Translations under genes and position numbers: made by a program
Source of the DNA: Phascolarctobacterium sp.
GTDB taxonomy: Bacteria; Bacillota; Negativicutes; Acidaminococcales; Acidaminococcaceae
NCBI RefSeq assembly: GCF_030531065.1
Contig: NZ_JAUNOQ010000005.1
Span: 1-64,000 of the forward strand
DNA: 64,000 nt
Direction: 5' to 3'
The notes under the pieces: generated by a model
The model's database searches: none
Told to the model about the DNA's origin: nothing
What the model saw: only the letters and a program-made list of their open reading frames with translations
Shown: positions 9,451 to 17,168 of the stretch, one piece after another
Position numbering within the stretch: the stretch's first letter is position 1
Layout: the number at the start of each line of letters is the position of its first letter

Positions 9451-9724
9451 CAGCAGGCTGCCGAGAAAGCGCTAAAAGCTATTATAATAGCGAAAGAAAG
9501 CCAAGGCGGAATTCCAAAGATACATGATTTAGAATTTTGTTGAATCAAATGAAAAAGTATACATCCATAAAAGATGAATTTTGGGATTATGCAGATATGT
9601 TAACACCGTATGGGGTAAATGTTCGCTATCTTGGTGAATGGCATATTACAGAGCAGCAAACTGTAAAAGCTTAAAAAGTGCTCAAGCGCTGTTTGATTGG
9701 GCTGTATCTGAAATTGGAAAATAA
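9451..9724 (+). pseudogene. Remnant of a HEPN-domain protein gene, two frameshifts and no start
   Basis: Reading 9451 onward gives QQAAEKALKAIIIAKES then IPKIHDLEF, the HEPN family core. After a one-base loss near 9537-9540 the frame moves and continues with LTPYGVNVRY to about 9670. A second one-base loss restores ALKSAQALFDWAVSEIGK and a stop at 9724. The family's RYP and final helix with W are recognisable. HEPN proteins of this size usually pair with an MNT nucleotidyltransferase as a toxin-antitoxin module; neither the partner nor the HEPN N-terminus is present. It is clearly decayed and abuts the tctA stop codon. Confidence 0.72.
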
Positions 9725-9742
9725 AATAAAAATCTAAACTCT

Positions 9743-9796
9743 AAAACTCGATGACGAACTTCTCTGATAGCAGGGAAGCGGTCATCGAGTTTTTTG
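9743..9796 (+). terminator. Hairpin terminator after tctA/HEPN remnant
   Basis: A 13-bp perfect stem, AAAACTCGATGAC (9743-9755) with GTCATCGAGTTTT (9781-9793), ending in a run of six T. It is the first terminator-like structure after the rimO-tctA run and probably ends that transcription unit. The upstream A-rich arm could also serve the opposite strand. Confidence 0.7.
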
Positions 9797-10280
9797 CGTT
9801 TTGGATTAATTGCTTTTGTAGTTTGCTGTTAAGGTATATGAAAATGGTGTGGACGAGGTTTAGTGTGCAGAGGGCGCTGAAAAAATAAATATACAGGAGA
9901 AACCTAAAGGGTCTTGTGGGGGGGTACAAGTATGATACAATAACGATATAGTGACGAAGTGCAGGTGTATTTTTTACTAAAGAGTTCTACCGAATGTTAG
10001 TGCGTTTTAATTCACTTCTTTGGATGGCCAAAGAAGTGACAAGAAAGCCACTCGCTTTTGAAAAGCGAGGTAAACAACGCTTTTTTCACCGCCGCAAAAA
10101 GCGAGGCAAAAAAGGCTGGTTAAGGGGAAAGTTCTTTATTTGTAAGCGGACAATGCAATAATGTTGCAAGCACGCAGCCCAATATCATTTGAGCTGCAAG
10201 AGGGTTAGCCGTTAATAGTAGGTCAGGCATTTTTAAGCTGCTGACCACACATATAAAAATTTTTATGAGGAAAGGGTTGG
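9797..10280. other. 484-base non-coding stretch before the autotransporter
   Basis: No convincing gene is present. It contains a G-run with flanking CTTGT/ACAAG near 9913-9930 followed by TACAAT. Two hairpins follow: CACTTCTTTGG (10013-10023) with CCAAAGAAGTG (10028-10038), and CTCGCTTTT (10051-10059) with AAAAGCGAG (10061-10069). A partial dyad GGTCAG...CTGACC lies near 10221-10247. The hairpin block resembles decayed repeat or mobile DNA. No clear -35/-10 pair for the autotransporter was found. Confidence 0.5.
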
Positions 10281-13200
10281 ATGTACATGAAACGAAAACA
10301 AATTTTAGCGAAAGCTATAACCTTGGGCTTGCTGCTGGCGATGCCGTGTAGCGCGTGGGCATACGATGTGGTTAGTAGTGATACTCCTTTGACAGAAAAT
10401 AAAACCTATACAGACGGATTGAACGTAAATAACAGTGCTGCGTTAGATGGTGCAGGATATGATATCAGCGTTAAAGGAAATACTAATGATAGCGGAGGAA
10501 ACGCTTACGGCGTTATCAACTACGGCAAAATAGAAAATGTGGTTAATTTTACTGCTGAGAATTTAGTTTTAAATTCAGGTAGCGGAGCTGTAATATCTAT
10601 TCAAGAAGGAGAATTTACAGGTGCGTTTAGGAATGATGAGGAAGCTACATTAAAAATAAATGGTGACACGAGCTTTTCGGGGACTACTCAAGTTGCTAAT
10701 TATACTTATTCATCATTATATAATGCAAATGGCGCTAAGATAGTTATTGCTGATGGCGTTACTGTTACGGTTGCTAATGGCTTTACTAATGGTTATATGA
10801 AAACTCCGGGAGGAACACTGGAGGCGGGACAAGCTTCTTTTGTTATAGGTAAAAATGGCGGATTTGAAAATAATTCTGGCCTTGCTGAAGTAGGGTCAAT
10901 TACTGGCGGTGACAATAATTTTGTGATAGTTACAACTACAAACAATGCACAGCTTATTGTTAATAATGAATTAAAAACTTCGGTTTATAATACTGGTGAA
11001 TTAACTTATAATGGCACAGCGTCAATAGGTGGTAGCCTGCAAAACACGGGTACTATATATGCAACAAAAGGGTTTTTAAAAATAGATAAGGACTTAACTT
11101 TATCGACTGCTAACGCTGCTATTTGGAAGAATGAAAATAAAGGTTTGGCAGATATAGATGTAGTTGGAATTTTGACTTTGGATAATAATTACTATTATGG
11201 TCAGTCTGTTTTAACTGCAAACGAACTTGTGGCTGGATTTATTGATAATAGAGGACATATAAAAGCAGATAAAATAGTTGCTAAGGAAGGTTTTGTGTCT
11301 TACTACATTGAGAATGGAGAGAGTACCATTGAAGTTAATGAATTAGTTATTGGTAATTATGTTGATGATAGTGGTAATAGTTGGGCAAGTATTATAGGTG
11401 AAAAGGATTCGGGAGCGAGCGGATACGGAAATTCTGTCGTTACGGTTCATAAAAAGTTAATTTTTGATTCTTCTAATGGTATGCCGATTTTTGAAAATAG
11501 GGACCGTTTATTCTTGGATAGTTTAGATGGCGAGGCAATCGTAATTGAGGGTGATGGACAACTTGTAAATCAGGTGATTACCAGCAGTTATAGCGGTGAG
11601 TCTGTTGGCATTATGGCTAAAAATGCAGAAAAAGAAACTATCGAAAATCTGATAATTAACTCTGAATTTGTTAATCAGGGTGAACTTTATGCTACAAACC
11701 TTGCTGTTTTAAATGGTGTGGATGGTATTGAACAAACAGATGGCACTTTCAAAGAAAGTCGTGGCTTTAATGTAGAGAATCTGACTGTATTGTCTGATGG
11801 CGATTTCGCTTTGAAAAATACAGAATATGAATTTACCAGCGTCGGCGTGGGCGCTGGCGCCGCACTTTCTACTAATGCTGATACTGTTTCTGTCGAAAAA
11901 GCAATCGCTTTGGATAAATCCGCAAGCTTTACCGCTAACGACGTAAGCGCGAGTGTAATTTCTTTGGCGGACAGTTCTAAGTTTACCGCAAAAGATGTCA
12001 GCGGTACGGAAGCCGTCGCTTTAGGCGCAGCCGCTGCTTTTAAATCTGAAACTTTAGCTATGACCGAGGGCGGTACGGTAGTCAGCGACGGCGGTTCTTT
12101 GTCCACAACGACTATGAGCGGCGAAGAACTGACCTTCGCTTTGCAGTCCGGTAAGGAAAAACAAATTGCGGTTCAAGAATTTACCGGCAATGATTTAAAA
12201 ATCAATGTAGCCTCTTTGACGCCGGAGCAGGTGGTTATCGATAAAATGGACGGCAGCGGCGTGACCGTTACCGGCGACAGCCAGCTGACGGACACCTTTG
12301 AGGTTGATAATGTGGAAGCAGGCTTGCAGGCTTTGGCTTATACCGCATCTGTGAACAGCACGCAGAACGGCCAAAGCAAAACCGTTATTGCGCCTGCCGG
12401 TAAAATTTTGGGCGCTTTGTACGGCGAAACCGACGGTGCTAACCATATTATTACTGCCAGTGTAAAAGAAGGCGTTAACAATTCCAACCAAGGTATCAGC
12501 GAGATGGCGTCTATCGCCCTCATGACCTGGCGGCAGGAGAATAACGATATGAATAAGCGTCTGGGAGAGCTGCGCGACAGCGCCGGCGAGCACGGCGTGT
12601 GGGTGCGCATGACCCGCGGCGAAAGCAAATACGGCAACCAAAATATTAAGAACCAGTACAACGCTTATCAATTAGGCTACGATGAAAAGCTGAGCAGCGA
12701 CAAGCACTGGACAGTGGGCGCAGCGCTGACCTATACGGACGCCGAAAGTAGCTTCCGCAGCGGTAAGGGCGAAAACAAACATAAGGGCTTGGCGGTTTAC
12801 GGCAGCCGTCTGAACGACGACGGCAGCTTTATCGACCTCATCGCCCGCTATGCGCGTTTGGAACACGAGTATGAAGTATACGGTGGCGCGGGTAAAGGCG
12901 ATTTCGATACCAACGGCTATAGCCTGAGCGCGGAATACGGCAAGCGCTTTACGCAAAAGAGCGGTTTGTGGATAGAACCGCAGGTGGAACTGACTTACGG
13001 CAGAGTAAGCAGTGGCGAATATCTTACGAATAACGGTGTCAGGGTGCGTCAAGATGGCATGGACAGCTTGGTAGGGCGTTTGGGCTTCGCTTTAGGCAAA
13101 AATTTGGCTAAAAACAAAGGCAACGTCTACCTGCGGGCATCCTATCTGTACGATTTTGACGGCGAGACCGACGTGCGCTACAGCTACGGTCGGCAGAACA

Positions 13201-13364
13201 AACGCTTTGAGCAAGACCTCGGCGGCGGCTGGTGGGAGGTCGGCGTCGGTACGAACATCAACTTCAGCGAAGCGGCGCATTTGTATTTTGATATAGAAAA
13301 AACCTACGGCGGCGACGTGGCAACGCCGTGGCAGTGGAACGCAGGCGTGCGCTGGAGCTTCTAA
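10281..13364 (+). CDS. Autotransporter (type Va) outer-membrane protein
   Basis: A 1027-residue secreted protein. A Sec signal peptide ends at about residue 28 (hydrophobic LGLLLAMPCSAWA). A passenger of roughly 740 residues, rich in N, G, T, S and V, has the repetitive look of a beta-helix. The last 255 residues or so (from VWVRMTRGESKYGNQN) are an autotransporter beta-barrel, with alternating hydrophobic strands and a terminal WSF, the aromatic residue recognised by BAM. Function is probably adhesion or surface display; no protease motif is seen in the passenger. The first half (to about 11830) is markedly A+T-rich with relaxed codon use, while the rest matches the genome. GAGGAAAGGG lies upstream; ATG 10287 is an alternative start. 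Confidence 0.9.
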   Translation: MYMKRKQILAKAITLGLLLAMPCSAWAYDVVSSDTPLTENKTYTDGLNVNNSAALDGAGYDISVKGNTNDSGGNAYGVINYGKIENVVNFTAENLVLNSGSGAVISIQEGEFTGAFRNDEEATLKINGDTSFSGTTQVANYTYSSLYNANGAKIVIADGVTVTVANGFTNGYMKTPGGTLEAGQASFVIGKNGGFENNSGLAEVGSITGGDNNFVIVTTTNNAQLIVNNELKTSVYNTGELTYNGTASIGGSLQNTGTIYATKGFLKIDKDLTLSTANAAIWKNENKGLADIDVVGILTLDNNYYYGQSVLTANELVAGFIDNRGHIKADKIVAKEGFVSYYIENGESTIEVNELVIGNYVDDSGNSWASIIGEKDSGASGYGNSVVTVHKKLIFDSSNGMPIFENRDRLFLDSLDGEAIVIEGDGQLVNQVITSSYSGESVGIMAKNAEKETIENLIINSEFVNQGELYATNLAVLNGVDGIEQTDGTFKESRGFNVENLTVLSDGDFALKNTEYEFTSVGVGAGAALSTNADTVSVEKAIALDKSASFTANDVSASVISLADSSKFTAKDVSGTEAVALGAAAAFKSETLAMTEGGTVVSDGGSLSTTTMSGEELTFALQSGKEKQIAVQEFTGNDLKINVASLTPEQVVIDKMDGSGVTVTGDSQLTDTFEVDNVEAGLQALAYTASVNSTQNGQSKTVIAPAGKILGALYGETDGANHIITASVKEGVNNSNQGISEMASIALMTWRQENNDMNKRLGELRDSAGEHGVWVRMTRGESKYGNQNIKNQYNAYQLGYDEKLSSDKHWTVGAALTYTDAESSFRSGKGENKHKGLAVYGSRLNDDGSFIDLIARYARLEHEYEVYGGAGKGDFDTNGYSLSAEYGKRFTQKSGLWIEPQVELTYGRVSSGEYLTNNGVRVRQDGMDSLVGRLGFALGKNLAKNKGNVYLRASYLYDFDGETDVRYSYGRQNKRFEQDLGGGWWEVGVGTNINFSEAAHLYFDIEKTYGGDVATPWQWNAGVRWSF

Positions 13365-13394
13365 GCAAAAAAACAGGAGACGTCGCAGACAGCA

Positions 13395-13610
13395 TTGACG
13401 CAGGCGCGGGAGCAGTCGGCGGAGCTGACGCGGCAGCTGGAAGAATTGAAACTCAGCTCGCGAGCGCAGGAGACCTTATTGCAGACTGCCAACGCATCGT
13501 TGCAGACGTTCGCCGCAGAGCAGCAGCGGACGCAAAGTAGGATTAGGCGGCAGCGAAATTTAGCTTGGTGCGTTGCTGGAGCGGTTCTTGTTTACGCAGT
13601 AAATCGTTAA
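13395..13610 (+). CDS. Small coiled-coil/membrane protein, phage-like fragment
   Basis: A possible 71-residue product starting at a TTG. It is a heptad-rich, Q/E/R-rich helix (about residues 1-48) followed by a short basic linker and one hydrophobic segment (LAWCVAGAVLVYAV). This layout recalls spanin- or holin-associated proteins of Negativicutes prophages. The frame stays open back to the autotransporter stop (same frame), AGGAG at 13375 is about 15 bases from the TTG, and no true N-terminus is visible, so it is probably a 5'-truncated remnant. I do not recognise a specific family. Confidence 0.35.
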   Translation: MTQAREQSAELTRQLEELKLSSRAQETLLQTANASLQTFAAEQQRTQSRIRRQRNLAWCVAGAVLVYAVNR

Positions 13611-13628
13611 AAATACTGTCTAAAAATG

Positions 13629-13649
13629 GGGGGCAACGTGGGGGCAACG
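13629..13649. repeat. Direct repeat GGGGGCAACG x2
   Basis: GGGGGCAACG occurs at 13629-13638 and again at 13640-13649, an 11-base period. Short G-rich tandem repeats of this kind are often found next to phage integrase genes and attachment sites. It lies between the phage-like fragment and the tRNA cluster. Confidence 0.5.
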
Positions 13650-13705
13650 GAAAGAAAAAACACTCTAAAAATCAATTAAATTAGGTTATTGTGAAAAGTG
13701 CTTTA

Positions 13706-13756
13706 GAAAACAGAAAAACCCTTGAAAGCCGCTGTACACGGTGCTTTCAAGGGTTT
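13706..13756 (-). terminator. Terminator of the tRNA operon
   Basis: A perfect 14-bp inverted repeat (13716-13729 with 13743-13756) followed, in the minus direction, by a T-rich run. It sits seven bases beyond the 3' end of tRNA-Arg and so ends the minus-strand tRNA transcript. Confidence 0.85.
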
Positions 13757-13762
13757 GCTTAC

Positions 13763-13839
<77 letters not shown>

Positions 13840-13846
13840 AAAAAAT

Positions 13847-13920
13847 TGGAGCGGGCGATGGGAATCGAACCCACAACATCAGCTTGGAAGGCTGAGGTTT
13901 TACCACTAAACTACACCCGC
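13847..13920 (-). tRNA. tRNA-Gly (anticodon TCC)
   Basis: A 74-base cloverleaf on the minus strand. Acceptor GCGGGTG pairs with CGCCCGC, anticodon loop CTTCCAA lies between TCAGC and GCTGA, the T loop is TTCGATT, and CCA is encoded. It is the middle gene of the tRNA operon. Confidence 0.96.
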
Positions 13921-13927
13921 AGTCTGC

Positions 13928-14004
13928 TGGTCGGAGTGGCAGGATTCGAACCTGCGACACCCTGCTCCCAAGGCAGGTGCGCTACCAAACTGCGCTACAC
14001 CCCG
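13928..14004 (-). tRNA. tRNA-Pro (anticodon TGG)
   Basis: A 77-base cloverleaf on the minus strand. Acceptor CGGGGTG pairs with CACTCCG, anticodon loop CTTGGGA lies between CCTGC and GCAGG, the T loop is TTCGAAT, and CCA is encoded. First gene of the operon; the second proline tRNA (GGG) is at 24086. Confidence 0.96.
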
Positions 14005-14016
14005 AACACAAAAAAT

Positions 14017-14045
14017 ATTTTACCATAGAGCTTTGCTTTAGTCAA
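14017..14045 (-). promoter_or_regulatory. Promoter of the tRNA operon
   Basis: On the minus strand, TTGACT (14040-14045) and TAAAAT (14017-14022) are separated by 17 bases. The -10 ends 13 bases before tRNA-Pro. It is a near-consensus sigma-70 promoter, divergent from the alaS promoter. Confidence 0.85.
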
Positions 14046-14153
14046 GAAATTTATCATATGTGGCGAAGCCGTTATATCGTAATAACGGCTTAGCGCAATA
14101 AGCTGTTGCCGACGGCAGTTCCTTTATTGTAACATGAATACAAGATTTTAGCG

Positions 14154-14182
14154 TTGACTTTAATCTGTAAAAACTATATAAT
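14154..14182 (+). promoter_or_regulatory. Promoter of alaS
   Basis: TTGACT (14154-14159), 17 bases, TATAAT (14177-14182). It predicts an alaS leader of about 80 bases, with no T-box signature seen in it. An 8-bp inverted repeat GCCGTTAT/ATAACGGC (14068-14089) lies upstream between the two divergent promoters. Confidence 0.85.
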
Positions 14183-14270
14183 TTTTTATATGCGTTGTTA
14201 TATTTTAGGCTGAAGTCAACGGCTTGGCAAGCCTTGGCTGATTATTTAATGAAGGAGCGAAGAAAAGATT

Positions 14271-16889
14271 ATGAAATACATGACTGGCAACGAAATCCGC
14301 GAAAGATTTTTAAAATTTTTCCAGGACAGAGGTCATTTAATGCTGCCGAGCGCGTCCCTTATTCCGCAGGACGACCCGACGCTGTTGATTATTGGCGCAG
14401 GTATGGCGCCCTTTAAGCCATTTTTCACCGGCAAGATGAAGCCGCCATCTCCGCGTATTACTACCTGTCAAAAATGCGTGCGCACCGGCGATATTGAAAA
14501 CGTAGGCCGTACTGCCCGCCATCATACTTATTTTGAAATGCTGGGCAATTTTTCCTTTGGCGATTATTTTAAGAAGGAAATTATTCCCTGGAGCTGGGAA
14601 TTTTTGACTAAAGAATTGGAATTGCCAGCCGATAAGCTGTGGATTACCATTCACACTGAGGATGACGAAGCCTATGAGCTGTGGCGCAGCGTAGGCGTTC
14701 CCGATGAGCGCATTGTACGTTTGGCTGATAACTGGTGGGAGATTGGCAGCGGTCCCTGCGGTCCGGACAGCGAAATCCATATCGACTTAGGACCCGAGCG
14801 CGGCTGCGGCAAGCCGACCTGCGGGCCAGGCTGCGATTGCGACCGTTTCCTAGAGCTGTGGAATTTGGTGTTCACCCAATTTAACCAGATGCCCGACGGC
14901 ACCTATCCGCCGCTGAAAAGCAAGAACATAGATACCGGCGCGGGCTTGGAGCGCTTAGCCAGCGTTATTCAAGGCAAGCCCTCTAATTTTGAAACCGATT
15001 TGATTTTCCCGATTATTGAATATGCCTGCAAGGTGTCCGGCGTGGAGTATGGCAAGGATAAGGATATCGACGTATCCTTGAAGGTTATTGCCGACCATGC
15101 GCGCAGCATGACCTTTATGATTGGCGACGGCATTCTGCCTTCCAACGAGGGCCGCGGCTACGTATTGCGCCGCATTCTGCGCCGCGCGGTACGCCATGGC
15201 CGTTTGATCGGCATTAACGATAAGTTCCTGGCTGGCGCTGTGGATGTGGTTATCGGCATGTTCGGCCACGTTTACACCAATCTGGAAGAAAAACGCGATT
15301 ATATCCAAAAGGTTATCGACATGGAAGAAACCAGCTTCCTGCGTACCTTGAAGCAAGGTTGCGAGCTGCTGAACGAAGAAATTGCCAAGCTGAAGGAAGC
15401 AGGCAAAACTGAATTGGACGGCGCTACTGCCTTTAGATTAAATGATACATTCGGCTTTCCGTGGGAGCTGACGGAAGAAATTTTGGAGGAGCAGGGCCTG
15501 ACTATGGATAAGGCAAGCTTTAACGCAGCTTTAGAGGTTCAGCGCCAGATGGCTCGCGACGCCCGCAACGATAAGGCCGGTCGTCCCGTGGTTTATAATA
15601 CCAACGGTATCGACGTGCCAGCTTTGAAGGTGGACGAAAGCGCAGCTGCGGCTAGAATCGTTAAACTGTATCCTGCCCATGATGCGCAGCCCATCGCCAG
15701 CGCTGAGGACGGAACAGAGGTGGCAGTTATCTGCGACGTTACCGCGTTCCACGCCGAGGGCGGCGGCCAGCTGGGCGACGTCGGCACCATTACTGCTCTT
15801 ACCGGCGTTATCGACGTAACCGTTACGAAAAAGCTGCCCGACGGCGCAGTTATTATGGTGGGCCAGGTAACGGAAGGCGTTGTTGCCGAGGGCGACGAGG
15901 TAAGCTTTGCCGTAGATAAAGCGCGTAAGATGGATATTGCCCGCAACCATACGGCAACCCATTTGCTGCACGCCGCTTTGAAGCAGGTTTTGGGCAGCCA
16001 TGTCAACCAGGCCGGCAGCTATGTTGGGCCGGACCGTCTGCGCTTCGATTTCTCCCACTTCTCCCAGGTTACGGACGCTGAATTGAAGGAAGTGGAAAGC
16101 ATCGTCAACGAGCAGATTTTGGCAGGCAAGACTGTGGAAATAGAAGAGCTGCCCATCGAGGAAGCCAAGAAGAAGGGCGCAATGGCGCTTTTTGGCGAAA
16201 AATACGGCAAGATTGTGCGCGTAGTTACCGTGCCGAGCTTCTCCATGGAATTCTGCGGCGGCAGCCATGTAAGCAATACGGCTCAGATTGGCGTGTTCAA
16301 GATTGTCAGCGAGGGCAGCAGCGGCGCAGGCGTGCGCCGCATCGAGGCTGTTACCGGTCATGGCGCTGTGGCGCATATTGACTCTATAGAGGACATGGTT
16401 AAAGCCCTGGCGGCAGATTTGAAATGCCGCTGCTGTGATGTGCCCGACCGTCTGGCGGCGCTGCAATGCGAGCTGAAGGCCACTCAGAAGAAGGCCGAGG
16501 AATTGGCTGCTGAAATTGCCAAAGCGCAGGTAAGCAGCGTGGCAGACCAGGTACAAACAATTAAGGGCGTGCCCGTGCTGGTACAGAAGGTGCAGGCCGA
16601 CAGCGTTGACGCACTGCGCAGCCTGGGCGATAAAATGCGCGATAAGGTTGGCGGCGTAGTGGTTTTGGCTGCTGTGATGGGCGAGAAGGTAAGCATTCTG
16701 ACTATGGCTACCAAAGATGCCATCGCTCAGGGCGCGCATTCCGGCAATATCGTTAAGGCTGTGGCTAAGTTGTGCGGCGGCGGCGGTGGCGGCCGTCCCG
16801 ATATGGCTCAGGCCGGCGCTAAGGACGTGGCTAAGCTGGACGAAGCTTTGGCTGCGGCAGCCGGTATCGTTGAAGGTATGTTGAAATAA
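14271..16889 (+). CDS. alaS: Alanyl-tRNA synthetase
   Basis: An 872-residue class II synthetase that charges tRNA-Ala. The catalytic core starts at the family's KYMTGNEIRERFL and contains motif 2-type residues (NVGRTARHHTYFEMLGNFSFGDYF, seen in part). The editing domain has HTATHLLH near residue 565 and CGGSHV near 662, the zinc/editing ligands. The C-Ala domain ends with GGGGGGRPDMAQAG. Length is normal. GAAGGAG lies a little far (13 bases) from the ATG; ATG 14280 would place it even further away. It is a single-gene unit with its own promoter and a terminator at 16904. Confidence 0.97.
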   Translation: MKYMTGNEIRERFLKFFQDRGHLMLPSASLIPQDDPTLLIIGAGMAPFKPFFTGKMKPPSPRITTCQKCVRTGDIENVGRTARHHTYFEMLGNFSFGDYFKKEIIPWSWEFLTKELELPADKLWITIHTEDDEAYELWRSVGVPDERIVRLADNWWEIGSGPCGPDSEIHIDLGPERGCGKPTCGPGCDCDRFLELWNLVFTQFNQMPDGTYPPLKSKNIDTGAGLERLASVIQGKPSNFETDLIFPIIEYACKVSGVEYGKDKDIDVSLKVIADHARSMTFMIGDGILPSNEGRGYVLRRILRRAVRHGRLIGINDKFLAGAVDVVIGMFGHVYTNLEEKRDYIQKVIDMEETSFLRTLKQGCELLNEEIAKLKEAGKTELDGATAFRLNDTFGFPWELTEEILEEQGLTMDKASFNAALEVQRQMARDARNDKAGRPVVYNTNGIDVPALKVDESAAAARIVKLYPAHDAQPIASAEDGTEVAVICDVTAFHAEGGGQLGDVGTITALTGVIDVTVTKKLPDGAVIMVGQVTEGVVAEGDEVSFAVDKARKMDIARNHTATHLLHAALKQVLGSHVNQAGSYVGPDRLRFDFSHFSQVTDAELKEVESIVNEQILAGKTVEIEELPIEEAKKKGAMALFGEKYGKIVRVVTVPSFSMEFCGGSHVSNTAQIGVFKIVSEGSSGAGVRRIEAVTGHGAVAHIDSIEDMVKALAADLKCRCCDVPDRLAALQCELKATQKKAEELAAEIAKAQVSSVADQVQTIKGVPVLVQKVQADSVDALRSLGDKMRDKVGGVVVLAAVMGEKVSILTMATKDAIAQGAHSGNIVKAVAKLCGGGGGGRPDMAQAGAKDVAKLDEALAAAAGIVEGMLK

Positions 16890-16903
16890 AATAGGGATTA
16901 TTT

Positions 16904-16946
16904 ATAGCCTCATCTGTTGTTAAGAACGGATGAGGCTATTTTCTAT
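16904..16946 (+). terminator. Terminator of alaS
   Basis: Inverted repeat ATAGCCTCATC (16904-16914) and GATGAGGCTAT (16929-16939) followed by TTTTCTAT, 15 bases beyond the alaS stop. Confidence 0.88.
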
Positions 16947-17103
16947 ATCTTTTGTTTGTTGGCGCCTTTGACGGCAATAATTTGTAATCCAACACTTTTG
17001 CTTTTAGTAAAACAGATAAAGTATGCGGCTCTTTACAAGACTATGGAAATTACAGGCAATATATGATATAATTTAATGACGATTTGTTTCTCAAGGGATT
17101 ATT

Positions 17104-17157
17104 ATGCGATTTTTTAGCTGGTTTACGGGCTTTTACGCCCTGGCCGGCAGCTTGTAA
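17104..17157 (+). CDS. Short upstream ORF (17 codons) before the DUF512 gene
   Basis: ATG 17104 with AAGGGA five bases upstream encodes MRFFSWFTGFYALAGSL, an aromatic and hydrophobic peptide, and stops 11 bases before the next ATG. The RNA over it can fold: AGCTG/CAGCT encloses GGGC/GCCC. A -10-like TATAAT is at 17067-17072 without a good -35. It could be a leader peptide coupling translation to the next gene, or chance. There is no homology evidence. Confidence 0.35.
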   Translation: MRFFSWFTGFYALAGSL

Positions 17158-17168
17158 TAGGAGTTGTC

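Noticed and set aside
14183-14270. T-box leader upstream of alaS
   Set aside because: The 80-base leader has no AGGGTGG-type T-box sequence or specifier stem and is too short.
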